Positions 18,529 through 27,820 are shown, numbered from the stretch's first letter. The stretch is 64,000 nucleotides of DNA from Roseobacter sp. (GCA_024636495.1 JAGXGZ010000081.1:1-64000), one strand, 5' to 3'. The notes: generated by a model from the letters alone, not told the origin. Made by a program: numbers and translations.

Positions 18529-19268
18529 GGCTTGATCGGCGTAGCCGGGTTTGCAGAACCCTCGACCGGCACAGTTCGGTCTGGCGGGTACACAAGGCCG
18601 GCCGAGATTACCAGTTTTGCAGCATCTTCCACGGTCATGTTCAATTCGATCACGTCTTCGCGCGGAAAGAAAAGCAAGAAGCCGGAGGTCGGGTTTGGCG
18701 TCGTTGGGATGAAAACACCAACCAGTTCCTTTTCAAGGCCCACATGGCGCGCTACCTCGCCCTTTGCCGCAATCGAGATAAACCCAAGCGCCCAGGCGCC
18801 GGGGCGGGGATATTCAACCATGCAAGCCGTCTCGAAGCTGCGTTCACCTTGGGCAAAGATCGTTTCGGATATCTGCTTAATGCCGGAGTAAATCGTGCGC
18901 ACAACAGGCGTGCGTTGCACCAAACCTTCGGCAAACCGAATAAAGGAACGCCCGATGATCCCTTTGGCCAGCCAACCCACTATGATGGTGAACAGCAAAA
19001 AGATGATCACACCAATCCCGCGCACGTTGATCTGCGATGACGGATCAAGCCCGAAATACGTCTGAATCAGGCGGTCAGGATGATAGGCGACTGGCACCAT
19101 GGGCAACACGATCCCGTCAATCCAGCCGACCACGCTCCAGATCAGCCAAATCGTCAGTCCCACGGGGGCGATCACCACAAGGCCGGTCAGAAACGCTGCG
19201 CGCAACCGCCCAAACACCGTTCTGCGCGGTGCCGGCGGCGGGCTTGGGGGCGTAAACGGCGTGTTCAT
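18525..19268 (-). CDS. DUF502 membrane protein
   Basis: A 247-aa inner-membrane protein. A short proline-rich N-terminus (FTPPSPPPAPRR) is followed by a first helix (FLTGLVVIAPVGLTIWLIWSVVGWI) and a second (GIGVIIFLLFTIIVGWLAKGIIG), then a soluble C-terminal domain with VRTIYSGIKQISETIF and FIPTTPNPTSGFLLFFPREDV, the signatures of DUF502. The function is unestablished. It is convergent with the patatin gene (4-bp overlap). Confidence 0.9.
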   Translation of the reverse strand: MNTPFTPPSPPPAPRRTVFGRLRAAFLTGLVVIAPVGLTIWLIWSVVGWIDGIVLPMVPVAYHPDRLIQTYFGLDPSSQINVRGIGVIIFLLFTIIVGWLAKGIIGRSFIRFAEGLVQRTPVVRTIYSGIKQISETIFAQGERSFETACMVEYPRPGAWALGFISIAAKGEVARHVGLEKELVGVFIPTTPNPTSGFLLFFPREDVIELNMTVEDAAKLVISAGLVYPPDRTVPVEGSANPATPIKP

Positions 19269-19307
19269 GGTGATCTTTTATTCCAATACATTTAGAGGGG
19301 TTAGGTA

Positions 19308-19326
19308 AGCGCTCTGACTGAGCGCT
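19308..19326. repeat. short inverted repeat AGCGCTC-N5-GAGCGCT
   Basis: A perfect 7-bp inverted repeat with a 5-nt spacer in the 86-bp gap between psuG (downstream end) and the DUF502 start. No T tract on either strand. It could be an operator for the DUF502 gene or a hairpin after psuG. Confidence 0.4.
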
Positions 19327-19354
19327 ACAATGGAGAACGCGTTATTTTTGGGCA

Positions 19355-20269
19355 TCAAGCGGTGTTCAACGCCAGTGCTGCTGCAATTTTGGACGCCAAC
19401 CGTGCATTGTTTCGCACCAGCGCAATGTTTGCCGTCAGCGAACGCCCTTCGGTCAGTTCAAAGATCCGTTGCAGCAGATAAGGCGTGACCGCTTTGCCGG
19501 TGATGCCGTGGGTGCTGGCGTCTTTTTGGGCGGTGGCGATGATCGGAGCCAGATCGGCTGCCGGGATTTCAGCGGCAGCCGGGATCGGGTTTGCAACAAG
19601 CTGGCCGCCGGGCAAGCCCAGTTCAGCGCGGACGCGGTGCGCGGCAGCGATCTGTACCGGATCATCCATACGCAAGGGGGACTTCAATGGCGAGGTGCTG
19701 CTCCAGAACGCGGGAAAGCTGTCTTGGCCAAAGGTAATAACGGGCACACCTTGGGTTTCCAGCACTTCAAGGGTCTTTGCGACGTCCAGAATGGCCTTGG
19801 CCCCTGCGGCCACCACGGTGACGGGGGTTTGGGCCAGTTCAAGCAGATCCGCCGAGATATCGAACGTGTTTTCAGCGCCTTTGTGCACGCCGCCGATCCC
19901 GCCTGTTGCAAACACGGCGATGCCTGCAAGATGTGCTGCGATCATTGTGGCCGCCACTGTTGTCGCCCCGGTCCGGCCTGTGGCGATGCATGCGGCCATA
20001 TCGGCCCGCGATAGTTTTGCAACGCCCTTGGCTTGGGCCAGTGCGCTAAGCTGATCGTCCTCAAGGCCGATGTGGAGGTGACCGTTGATCACGGCGATGG
20101 TTGCGGGCGTGGCCCCGGCGGCGCGGATATCGGCCTCGACCTGACGGGCAACGTCAAGGTTTTGCGGATAGGGCATTCCATGGGTGATGATAGTGCTTTC
20201 GAGCGCGACAATCGGCGTGCCATTTTTGTGGGCAGCAGTGACTTCGGCAGAGCGGTGCAGGGGGATCAT
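19355..20269 (-). CDS. psuG: pseudouridine-5'-phosphate glycosidase
   Basis: Splits pseudouridine 5'-phosphate into uracil and ribose 5-phosphate, breaking the C-glycosidic bond. At 304 aa it is full length. Diagnostic stretches are VALESTIITHGMPYPQNLDVA, IAVINGHLHIGL, TGRTGATTVAATMI (catalytic Lys/Asp neighbourhood) and FATGGIGGVHKGAENTFDISADL. Its ATG overlaps the stop of the upstream kinase gene by 4 bp, so the two form the usual psuK-psuG catabolic pair. Confidence 0.95.
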   Translation of the reverse strand: MIPLHRSAEVTAAHKNGTPIVALESTIITHGMPYPQNLDVARQVEADIRAAGATPATIAVINGHLHIGLEDDQLSALAQAKGVAKLSRADMAACIATGRTGATTVAATMIAAHLAGIAVFATGGIGGVHKGAENTFDISADLLELAQTPVTVVAAGAKAILDVAKTLEVLETQGVPVITFGQDSFPAFWSSTSPLKSPLRMDDPVQIAAAHRVRAELGLPGGQLVANPIPAAAEIPAADLAPIIATAQKDASTHGITGKAVTPYLLQRIFELTEGRSLTANIALVRNNARLASKIAAALALNTA

Positions 20270-21150
20270 ATTTTGGTCTCTCCGGAAACATATTGTGCAG
20301 CGGCGGCAAGGGCTTGGGATAGTGCAGCGTCGGGTGCTGCACCCATCAGTTCGGCGGCAATGTGGGCTGCCATAAAGGTATCGCCAGCGCCTGTGACGCG
20401 GGTGACAGAAACGGGGGGCGGGTCTTGGGTGATCACGCCATCCGATTGGCCAACGGTGGCCGGGTTACCACCATCAGTGACGACGGCGCGCACTGCCCCG
20501 CGGGCAAGCATCGCACGGGCGGCATCCTGCGAGGTTGCAAAACTGGTTTGGCACAGCAACCCGGCCTCTTCGAGGTTCACATAAAGCGTGCCGCGCTTGG
20601 CCTGCATGAACGGACTAAGCCGCATGGCTTTGCCGGGGCTGGCCGGCGCGACCCGTAGATCGGCCTGCGACAGCAGCGGGCTGCGGGCCATCTGGGACAG
20701 CAGATCAAGCGTCAGGTTGCCATCAAGTGCGACCGCCCCGCGATACGGAGAAGGCAACGTACCGTCGGCGAAGGGACGCAATATCTTGTCTCCCGCCGCC
20801 TCAAGCGAATGGGCGTCCGCGATGGCCGCAATCAGGCCATTGTTGCCTTCGACCGCCATATAACGGTCGGTCGGCAGATCATCCGATCGGTAGACGTATT
20901 GCGTGCTCAGCCCGCGCAATTGGCAGGCCGCGATCAGCTCGTCACCTTCGGCGTCGCGCCCCACTGCACTGATCAGGGCGGGCGAAAGCCCAAAGCGGGC
21001 CAGCGCCATGGCGATGTTAAGGGCAACGCCACCGGGCAGACGGGTGATCCGGCCGGGCATGTCGGAACCTTGGCGCATTGGCACCTCGGCACGTCCGATG
21101 ATGTCCCATAAAACGGAGCCTATGCATAAAATGTCAGGTGTCTGTGTCAT
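20266..21150 (-). CDS. psuK: PfkB-family carbohydrate kinase, probable pseudouridine kinase
   Basis: Phosphorylates a sugar or nucleoside; pairing with psuG points to pseudouridine. The 294-aa ribokinase fold shows an N-terminal GSVLWDIIGRAEV, RLPGGVALNIAMALARFG (substrate-binding GG) and the PfkB signature VTRVTGAGDTFMAAHIAAEL with the GAGD anion hole and catalytic Asp. ATG 21150 (MTQTPDILCIGS) is chosen; the ORF opens at a TTG 12 codons upstream. It ends in an ATGA overlap with psuG. Confidence 0.88.
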   Translation of the reverse strand: MTQTPDILCIGSVLWDIIGRAEVPMRQGSDMPGRITRLPGGVALNIAMALARFGLSPALISAVGRDAEGDELIAACQLRGLSTQYVYRSDDLPTDRYMAVEGNNGLIAAIADAHSLEAAGDKILRPFADGTLPSPYRGAVALDGNLTLDLLSQMARSPLLSQADLRVAPASPGKAMRLSPFMQAKRGTLYVNLEEAGLLCQTSFATSQDAARAMLARGAVRAVVTDGGNPATVGQSDGVITQDPPPVSVTRVTGAGDTFMAAHIAAELMGAAPDAALSQALAAAAQYVSGETKI

Positions 21151-21192
21151 GCCGCCTGTTTTGCCCAGACCGGTGGGCAGGTGCAAGCATGC

Positions 21193-22008
21193 TTATTTCG
21201 GCACAGCAAAGGTCAGCGATGCCCAAAGGGATTCCCACTGCGGGCTTGTTTCTGTTTCGCCCACGTCCGGTGCGGGGCGCAGAACCACGGAATCGACCAG
21301 ATACGTCATGCCGGGCGTAACCGGAAAGGTCAGAAGGCCCATATCATCCGAGCGATAAACGGTGACAGTGACCACTTTTTCGGGGGTCTTTTCGTACACT
21401 TCAATCTGAATATCTTTGCGCGGCGCACCTTCATAAGTCAGCGCGACCTCCATCATATCGTTGAAATCGGCATCGTACGGGTTTGTCAGGGCCGTCAATT
21501 CGGTCTCAAGGCCCAGCTCCTGATCAGAGCCACGACCGTCACCAATCGCGATCAACGCTTTGGAATGACGGGTGTAGCGTTCGCGCACCGAATCCTCCGG
21601 ATAGCCCGCAGCGCGGTGGTCTGCGATGGCGGTTTTGAAATCCTTGTGTTCGGTAAACCCGACGAAAGTTTCCCAATCCTTATAGGTCAGCGAAGACGCA
21701 GTTGCCTCGTGGGCGACAATCAATAAACCGTCACGCGCGGGTGCTTTCATCTGCAAAGCCGGAGAATCACCCATGCGTCCGGCAATGGGCAGGGTCTTGC
21801 CTTCAAACGTCAGATCAAAGCGTTCCGTGCGGTTCGGAAAGTAAGCGAGGGTGGTCCCTTCGAAAAGCTGTCCGTTTTTTATATCGGTTGTTATTTCCGC
21901 ACCGGGCTGCACTTGATATGCTGGCGCTTCAAGCCAGAATTCATGAGCAAGAGTAGGCGATGCTGCCAAAGCACCAACCAGTACGAGTGAAAAACGGGAC
22001 ATAAACAT
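21193..22008 (-). CDS. DUF4198 periplasmic protein
   Basis: About 271 aa with a signal peptide (SLVLVGALAASPTLAHEFWLEAP). The mature protein begins HEFW, the DUF4198 hallmark of proteins linked to cobalt/nickel uptake (NikK-like). Conserved features are AYFPNRTERFDL, GLLIVAHEATASSLTYKDWETF and a C-terminal VTPGMTYLVDSVVLRP. ATG 22008 is preferred because AAAAGG precedes it by 9 nt; the ORF begins at a GTG at 22017. The divergent HupE-like gene starts at the overlapping CATG, so the promoters must lie inside each other's reading frames. Role in metal supply is inferred from family and neighbour. Confidence 0.78.
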   Translation of the reverse strand: MFMSRFSLVLVGALAASPTLAHEFWLEAPAYQVQPGAEITTDIKNGQLFEGTTLAYFPNRTERFDLTFEGKTLPIAGRMGDSPALQMKAPARDGLLIVAHEATASSLTYKDWETFVGFTEHKDFKTAIADHRAAGYPEDSVRERYTRHSKALIAIGDGRGSDQELGLETELTALTNPYDADFNDMMEVALTYEGAPRKDIQIEVYEKTPEKVVTVTVYRSDDMGLLTFPVTPGMTYLVDSVVLRPAPDVGETETSPQWESLWASLTFAVPK

Positions 22009-23332
22009 GCGAAACACCTTTTATATGATACTTTGTAAGCTGGCCTATGCGCTGGTTTTGTCAAGTGTACTGGTGGGCACCGCGCGCGCGCACGAAGTTG
22101 TGCCGACGATTGCCGATCTGACGGTTGCGGACGGTAGGGCCGATTTAACCCTGCGTATCAATCTTGAGGCGTTTATTGCCGGGATTGATCTGGACGCAGT
22201 GGAAAACACAGATGATGCTGAAAACGCTAACGAGTACGACACGTTGCGCGCTTTGAGCACGCAGGAACTTGCGGCCCGCGCCCCTGAAATCCTTGCCAGT
22301 TGGAACGGGCTGCCGCTGGTGCGCGCCGACGGAGAGGCCGTAGCGCTGCAAACCGTCTCCCTGACTGTTCCCGAAGTTGTGAACATGGAGTTGCCGCGCA
22401 TCGCCGAATGGTCGCTGCGCGGCACCGTGCCAAACGATACCCGCGGCGTGGTGGTCGCATGGCCCGCAGGGTCAGGCGCGCTGGTTTTGCGCCAGCAGGG
22501 CGTTGAAGAGCCCTATACAGGGTATTTGGACGGTGGATCGGAAAGCCCCGAAATCCTGATGGCCGGAGGCGGGCAGCAGACCGCTTTGCAGGCTTTTGCG
22601 ACATATATCCCCGTGGGGTTCGATCACATTTTGCCCAAAGGTCTTGATCACATCCTGTTCGTTTTGGGCCTGTTTTTTCTTTCAACGCACCTCAAGCCGC
22701 TGATTTGGCAGGTTTCTGCCTTTACCGCTGCGCATACGGTGACGCTGGCGCTTGGCGCACTTGGTCTGGTGAGCGTGCCTGGATCGATCGTCGAGCCGCT
22801 GATTGCCGCCTCGATCGTTTATGTCGCCGTCGAAAATATCTTTAGCTCGGGGTTAAGCCGCTGGCGGCCTTTGGTCATTTTCGGGTTTGGTTTGCTGCAC
22901 GGGTTAGGCTTTGCATCCGTCTTGGGGGAATTTGGACTGCCCGAAGATCAATTCATTCCTGCCCTTATCGGGTTTAATGTCGGGGTCGAACTGGGCCAAT
23001 TGACGGTCATCGCGATCATGTTCCTGTGCGTCTGGCAGGCCCTGCGTGTGGCCCGTGGCGACGGCGGCACACAAGGGGCAAAGATGTTCTATGTCGGGAT
23101 GACCGTTTTGGCGCTGCTGCTGTGTGTGGTGCCGATGCCGAACGTGGCTGAAATGCTCGAGGCCCCCGTGCCGCTGTTTCTGGTGCCGCTGGCGCTGGTC
23201 TTTACGGCATGTTTCCTGTCGATCCAGTTTCGCCAAACGGCGGAGCCTTTTCGACGGTTTGTCGCAATCCCGGCATCGGTCGGGATCGCGGTTATCGGGG
23301 CGTATTGGTTTGTGGAACGGGTGTTTTTATAA
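22007..23332 (+). CDS. HupE/UreJ-type membrane protein
   Basis: 441 aa. An N-terminal signal peptide (LAYALVLSSVLVGTARAHE) leads into a periplasmic domain of about 160 residues, then a membrane domain beginning VGFDHILPKGLDHILFVLGLFFLS, the HupE/UreJ_2 motif with histidines thought to bind nickel or cobalt. LLHGLGFASVLGEFGLP and LIGFNVGVELGQL follow. It likely moves a transition metal or partner ions with the divergent DUF4198 protein. The start at 22007 is ambiguous with ATG 22025; neither has a good Shine-Dalgarno sequence. Confidence 0.85.
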   Translation: MRNTFYMILCKLAYALVLSSVLVGTARAHEVVPTIADLTVADGRADLTLRINLEAFIAGIDLDAVENTDDAENANEYDTLRALSTQELAARAPEILASWNGLPLVRADGEAVALQTVSLTVPEVVNMELPRIAEWSLRGTVPNDTRGVVVAWPAGSGALVLRQQGVEEPYTGYLDGGSESPEILMAGGGQQTALQAFATYIPVGFDHILPKGLDHILFVLGLFFLSTHLKPLIWQVSAFTAAHTVTLALGALGLVSVPGSIVEPLIAASIVYVAVENIFSSGLSRWRPLVIFGFGLLHGLGFASVLGEFGLPEDQFIPALIGFNVGVELGQLTVIAIMFLCVWQALRVARGDGGTQGAKMFYVGMTVLALLLCVVPMPNVAEMLEAPVPLFLVPLALVFTACFLSIQFRQTAEPFRRFVAIPASVGIAVIGAYWFVERVFL

Positions 23333-23338
23333 CACCCG
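23318..23338. terminator. inverted repeat over the HupE stop, possible shared terminator
   Basis: CGGGTGTT / AACACCCG is a perfect 8-bp stem with a short AT loop, covering the stop codon of the HupE-like gene and lying 8 bp from the end of the convergent thiE-like gene. No U tract follows. Confidence 0.35.
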
Positions 23339-23345
23339 AACCAAG

Positions 23346-23966
23346 CTAGCGCATTGCGGCGATCAGGTCAGACAGGGCTTTGACCGGATCGTCGGCCGTC
23401 CAGATCTCGTCACCGAGACCGAAAAAGTCGGTAAACGGCGTCAGCGTGCGGATCAACGCATCGTCAAGCTGTCCTTCTGCGACGACGGGCACCTCGATCA
23501 CTTCGGACCACCATTTGAACAGGTCCAGTTCAGCGTGCGAGCCATCATCAAGCGCAGAAGGCTGGACCGGGCCGAAACTTACGTAATCCGCGCCAGCTTC
23601 CCCAGCGGCCATTCCGTCATGGCGCGAGCCTGCGCAAAAGCTGCCGACGATTGCTTCGTCGCCCAGCGTTTTGCGGGCATGCCGCACAGAGCGGGCAGCG
23701 TCGGTCAGATGCACACCGTCAAGCCCGATGCGTTCGGCCAAAAGCGTATGATCCGCAATCACCAGCGCCACATCGCGGGCATCCGTGATCTCGCGCAGCG
23801 CATCTGCGGCGCGCAAAACAACATCTTCGTCGCGGGTGCTAAGGGCCAGCCGCACACAGGCGATGGGATGTGCGTCAAGAACGCGGGCAAGGGATTGCGG
23901 GAACGTTTCAAGTGTAAACTGGGGCGGGGTAATCAGGTAAAGCTGGGGCTGTTCGGGCGTATCCAT
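23346..23966 (-). CDS. thiE: thiamine phosphate synthase-like protein
   Basis: A TIM-barrel protein of 206 aa resembling ThiE, which joins HMP-PP and thiazole phosphate. LYLITPPQF, LIADHTLLAERIGLDGVHLTD and ADYVSFGPVQPSALDDG correspond to the ThiE strands and phosphate loop, but several pyrophosphate-binding residues differ (for example GSFCAGSRHDGMAAGEAGADY replaces the usual G-x-S-x-H pattern), so it may be a ThiE/TenI-like paralogue. It lies alone and no TPP riboswitch is visible upstream. Confidence 0.72.
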   Translation of the reverse strand: MDTPEQPQLYLITPPQFTLETFPQSLARVLDAHPIACVRLALSTRDEDVVLRAADALREITDARDVALVIADHTLLAERIGLDGVHLTDAARSVRHARKTLGDEAIVGSFCAGSRHDGMAAGEAGADYVSFGPVQPSALDDGSHAELDLFKWWSEVIEVPVVAEGQLDDALIRTLTPFTDFFGLGDEIWTADDPVKALSDLIAAMR

Positions 23967-24022
23967 GACGGTCTGTCCTTTATAGAGTTGCCGTCAATTA
24001 ACGGATCAAGCGGGGAAAGAAA

Positions 24023-24060
24023 AACTTTTATGCCTTCGGCGAGGATTTTTTACCATTTGG
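24023..24060 (+). repeat. Rhodobacterales-type intergenic repeat, copy C
   Basis: AACTTTTATGCCTTCGGCGA followed by GGATTTTTTACCATTTGG lies in the divergent gap between the thiE-like and trmJ-like genes. 26 of the first 28 bases match copy A at 17372. It is a single copy without an inverted partner. Confidence 0.75.
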
Positions 24061-24110
24061 AAGGGGGCGGCGTTCTTGTGACAAGGGCCCCGTGCGGGTA
24101 AGAGGCGATC

Positions 24111-24863
24111 ATGAATAAGACAGTAGAGAACCCCAAAATTCCGGCCTTTGTCTTGGTGCGCCCGCAGATGGGCGAGAATATAGGTGCCGCTGCACGCGCG
24201 ATGTGGAATTTCGGTCTGGACCGGATGCGCATCGTGGCCCCGCGTGACGGCTGGCCGAACCCGGCGGCGGATGCGATGGCCTCGGGGGCTGGGCGGTTAT
24301 TGGACGAGGCGGTGGTTTACGACGATCTGGCGGGGGCATTGGGCGATTGTGCGTTTGTTTTTGCAACCACAGCGCGCGAACGGGATTTGACCAAGCCTGT
24401 CTACAGTCCCGAAGCGGCGATGGCGAAGGCGGCTGAGTTGATCGCAAACGGTCAGCGGGTAGCGGTCATGTTCGGCCCAGAACGGGCAGGGCTTGAGAAT
24501 GAGGACATTGCTCGGGCCAATGCAATTGTGTCGGTCCCGGTGAACCCCGCGTTTGCGTCGTTGAACCTTGCACAATGTGTGCTGTTGATGGGCTATGAGT
24601 GGATGCGCGCGCAAGCCGAGGTCGTGCCCGAACAGGTCGAGATGGCGGGCACTCAATGGGCCGAAAATAGCGAGATTGAGCATCTGGCGCGTCATTTTGA
24701 GGAACGTCTGGACGTGGCGGGGTTCTTTTTCCCCGAACACAAAGCGACCAGCATGAAGGTTAATTTGCGCAATATGTGGTCGCGATTGCCGCTCACACGC
24801 GCGGATGTGCAAATGTTGCACGGCACCCTGCGACAGATGGTGCGTTGGAAAGAGCGCGGCTAG
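24111..24863 (+). CDS. SpoU-family tRNA 2'-O-methyltransferase (TrmJ-like)
   Basis: Probably methylates the 2'-OH of nucleotide 32 in tRNAs using SAM; 250 aa. The SPOUT knot is visible as FVLVRPQMGENIGAAARAMWNFGLDRMRIVAPRDGWPNPAA (motif 1), VMFGPERAGLENEDIARANAIVSVPVNPAFASLNLAQCVLLMGYEW (motifs 2-3). A C-terminal helical extension fits TrmJ rather than TrmL. It is followed 56 bp later by ctaA on the same strand, a pairing without evident functional meaning. Confidence 0.9.
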   Translation: MNKTVENPKIPAFVLVRPQMGENIGAAARAMWNFGLDRMRIVAPRDGWPNPAADAMASGAGRLLDEAVVYDDLAGALGDCAFVFATTARERDLTKPVYSPEAAMAKAAELIANGQRVAVMFGPERAGLENEDIARANAIVSVPVNPAFASLNLAQCVLLMGYEWMRAQAEVVPEQVEMAGTQWAENSEIEHLARHFEERLDVAGFFFPEHKATSMKVNLRNMWSRLPLTRADVQMLHGTLRQMVRWKERG

Positions 24864-24919
24864 ACCTTTGGGCGCGCGTGTCTTACTTCTGCGGTGCAAT
24901 ATAGCAGACAAGAGGCAAC

Positions 24920-26074
24920 ATGGCTCAGACACGGAAGCTTTTTGAGGAAGTTGGCGACGCGCAGGCAGCAAGGCCCGTGGCGCAAACCGGAGGAATTGAT
25001 CGTGGGCGCGGTGGCGCGCGGGGCGCGATCCGGATTTGGTTGTTTATCTTATTTGCGCTGGTCTTTGTGATGATCGCCGTCGGCGGGCTGACACGGCTGA
25101 CCGACAGTGGGCTTAGCATCACTGAATGGCGCCCCTTTTCAGGCGCGCTACCACCCCTGAGCGAGGCGGACTGGCAGTCTGAATTCGCGAAATACCAGCA
25201 GATCGATGAATTTCTGGTGCAAAATTCATGGATGCAACTGCATGATTTCAAAGTAATTTACTGGTGGGAATGGGGTCATCGTCAATTGGGTCGGGTCATT
25301 GGCCTTGTCTGGGCAATCGGCTTTTTCTGGTTCCTGCTTCGGCGTCAGATCCCCACGGGTTGGACACCGCGTTTGCTGCTGCTTGGCGGGCTTGGCGGGA
25401 TGCAGGGGGCGATCGGCTGGTGGATGGTTTCTTCTGGTGTGACCACGGGCGAGGCGACGTTGGACGTGGCAAGCTACCGCTTGGCGACGCATCTGGGGCT
25501 GGCGTTTGTCATTCTAGGCTTCATCACCTGGTACGCCTTGCTGTTGGGGCGGTCCGAGACGAACCTGATGCAGTCAAGGCGCACGAAAGAGGGTAAGCTA
25601 TTTGGTCTGTCTACGGGTCTGCTGCATTTCGCTTTTTTGCAGATTTTGCTGGGGGCGCTGGTCGCAGGGATCGATGCGGGGCGGTATTTTGTCGATTGGC
25701 CGTTGATGCAAGGTCAGTTCTTTCCGCCTGACGCACTGAATATAGTCCCGGTCTGGCGGAATTTCTTTGAAAATCCCGGTCTTGTGCAGTTCATGCACCG
25801 CATGGCGGGCTATCTGCTTTTTGCCTTTGCCGTGGTCGTCTGGCTGCGCGGACGTACATCGGCGCACCCCAATACGCGCAAATCCTTTAATTGGATGATG
25901 CTGGCAATGACGGGGCAGATTGTGCTGGGCATCGTCACGGTGCTGAACGCAGCGCCTGTCCATATTGCGATTTGGCATCAGGTGCTGGCTGTGGTTTTGT
26001 GGGTCATGATCCTGCGATCCCGCTTTCTGAGCGCCTATCCCATTCCAGCATCCGTGAGAGGAAAAACCAAATGA
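24920..26074 (+). CDS. ctaA: heme A synthase
   Basis: Oxidises heme O to heme A for cytochrome c oxidase, in the inner membrane. The 384-aa protein has a soluble N-terminus then eight helices; IAVGGLTRLTDSGLSITEWRPFSG is the family signature, and the heme-binding histidines are in YWWEWGHRQLGR, TLDVASYRLATHLG, FMHRMAGY and VHIAIWHQVLA, the alphaproteobacterial type-2 CtaA pattern. It overlaps the next gene by ATGA, so the M32 peptidase is cotranscribed. Confidence 0.96.
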   Translation: MAQTRKLFEEVGDAQAARPVAQTGGIDRGRGGARGAIRIWLFILFALVFVMIAVGGLTRLTDSGLSITEWRPFSGALPPLSEADWQSEFAKYQQIDEFLVQNSWMQLHDFKVIYWWEWGHRQLGRVIGLVWAIGFFWFLLRRQIPTGWTPRLLLLGGLGGMQGAIGWWMVSSGVTTGEATLDVASYRLATHLGLAFVILGFITWYALLLGRSETNLMQSRRTKEGKLFGLSTGLLHFAFLQILLGALVAGIDAGRYFVDWPLMQGQFFPPDALNIVPVWRNFFENPGLVQFMHRMAGYLLFAFAVVVWLRGRTSAHPNTRKSFNWMMLAMTGQIVLGIVTVLNAAPVHIAIWHQVLAVVLWVMILRSRFLSAYPIPASVRGKTK

Positions 26075-27546
26075 GTGCTTTCGATGATCTGATGGCGTTT
26101 CAACGCGAAACCGAGGCTTTGGGCCAGATCGCAGGCCGTTTGGGCTGGGATCAGGAAACCATGATGCCCCGCGGTGCTGCCCCGCAGCGGGGCGAGGAAA
26201 TGGCGGCCATGGAGGGAGTGCTACACGCGCGCCGTGTCGACAGCCGCATCGGTGATTGGCTTGAGATGATCGATGAGGGCCATCTTGACGCGGCCGGCAG
26301 CGCACAATTGCGCCACATCCGCCGCAGCCATGCCCGCGCCAGCAAGGTGCCCACTGCATTGGCAGCACGGATTGCGCGGGTAACCTCGGAAGCGCAAGGC
26401 ATTTGGGCCGAAGCGCGGGCCGCAGATGATTTCAAAGCTTTCGCACCGACATTGTCCGAGGTGATCACACTGAAGCGCGAAGAGGGGATGGCTCTGGCGG
26501 CGGGCGGCGATATCTATGATGCGATGCTGGACGATTATGAACCCGGTGCCACCGGGGTCGAGCTTGAGGCGATGTTCGGTGCGCTGCGCCCCGAATTGAC
26601 CCGTCTGCGCGAAGCTTTTCGCGGGGCTGAGGCTCCGCCGATGCTTGAGGGGAAATTCGACGAATCCGCGCAGATGAAGCTGACGCGGCAGCTGGCGAAA
26701 ACCTTTGGCTATGACATGAGCAAGGGCAGGGTGGACAAGGCCGTGCATCCTTTCTCAAGCGGGTCTGGCCTCGATGTGCGGATCACGACGCGCACGAATG
26801 AAGTTGATCCTTTCAATTGTTTCTATTCGACAATCCACGAGGTTGGTCATGCCTGTTACGAGCAGGGGATCAATCCAGCCTATCTGCTGACGCCCCTTGG
26901 CAATGGCGTGTCGATGGGCGTGCATGAGAGCCAAAGCAGAATCTACGAGAACCAACTTGGCCGCAGCCGTGCGTTCACCGGTTGGCTTTATGGTCAGATG
27001 CGCGACGCCTTCGGGGATTTCGGCGTGGCGGATGAAGACATGTTTTACCGGATCGTGAACCGTGTCTCTGATGGGTTTATCCGGACCGAAGCAGATGAGC
27101 TGCAATATAACCTGCATGTCCTTTTGCGCTTTGATCTGGAACGTGCCTTGATGGGGGGGGATTTGCAGGTCGATGATCTGGAAACCGCGTGGAATGACCG
27201 GTTCAAAGCAGATTTCGGCTTTGAGGTCGACAAGCCCTCTAACGGGGTGTTGCAAGATGTGCATTGGTCCGTAGGTCTGTTTGGCTATTTCCCGACCTAT
27301 TCACTGGGAAATGTGTATGCAGGGTGCCTGCATGACGCGTTGCGCGGTGATCTACCCGATCTTGATATGCAACTGGCGCAAGGCGAGACAGAGGCCGCGA
27401 CGGGATGGCTGCGAGCCAATGTACAGACCCATGGTGGGCTTTACGCGCCAAAAGAAGTTATCACACGTGCAACGGGAAGCACCCCAAGCGAAGCGCCTTT
27501 GCTGGCGTATTTGACGTCAAAATTTAGCGCACTTTACAAGTTATAG
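26071..27546 (+). CDS. M32 metallocarboxypeptidase
   Basis: A cytoplasmic zinc carboxypeptidase of 491 aa (thermostable carboxypeptidase Taq family). STIHEVGHACYEQG supplies the HExxH site and GVHESQSRIYENQLGRS the third ligand and conserved downstream motif; the N-terminal GWDQETMMPRGAAPQRGEEMA is the M32 start. The ORF opens at 25891 inside ctaA, but ATG 26071 has GAGAGG upstream and forms the ATGA overlap with the ctaA stop. It ends YLTSKFSALYKL, as usual. Confidence 0.95.
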   Translation: MSAFDDLMAFQRETEALGQIAGRLGWDQETMMPRGAAPQRGEEMAAMEGVLHARRVDSRIGDWLEMIDEGHLDAAGSAQLRHIRRSHARASKVPTALAARIARVTSEAQGIWAEARAADDFKAFAPTLSEVITLKREEGMALAAGGDIYDAMLDDYEPGATGVELEAMFGALRPELTRLREAFRGAEAPPMLEGKFDESAQMKLTRQLAKTFGYDMSKGRVDKAVHPFSSGSGLDVRITTRTNEVDPFNCFYSTIHEVGHACYEQGINPAYLLTPLGNGVSMGVHESQSRIYENQLGRSRAFTGWLYGQMRDAFGDFGVADEDMFYRIVNRVSDGFIRTEADELQYNLHVLLRFDLERALMGGDLQVDDLETAWNDRFKADFGFEVDKPSNGVLQDVHWSVGLFGYFPTYSLGNVYAGCLHDALRGDLPDLDMQLAQGETEAATGWLRANVQTHGGLYAPKEVITRATGSTPSEAPLLAYLTSKFSALYKL

Positions 27547-27820
27547 GCGATAAGTGCGGTTATTTCGCTCTTTAGCGGGGCCTATTAAGTATTGAGTTTC
27601 TGGTTAACGTGATAGAGAATGTTTAAATTATGGGCAGTTCCCAGAAAAAACGACAATCAACACATTCATGCGAGCCGAAATTATTTCAATAAAATCAGCG
27701 GGTGACCCTTAAATCATCATATTTTCAGCCGTCTGGGTTGCATGAAGATGTTTGCAAACAGCAAGCATATATGCGATAGAATTATTAAGAGATTATTTTT
27801 CGTAATTTGGAGATCTACAA
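27547..27820 (+). other. AT-rich upstream region of the small secreted protein
   Basis: A 274-bp gap with no gene. It contains short palindromes (TTTGCAAA near 27752 and GCATATATGC near 27766) and a TAGAAT/TATATG-rich stretch 40-50 bp before the next start, where a promoter is likely, though no -35/-10 pair with 16-18 bp spacing is convincing. Confidence 0.35.

Noticed and set aside
23967-24110. TPP riboswitch upstream of the thiE-like gene
   Set aside because: No CUGAGA/ThiBox pattern on the minus strand; the gap holds repeat copy C instead.
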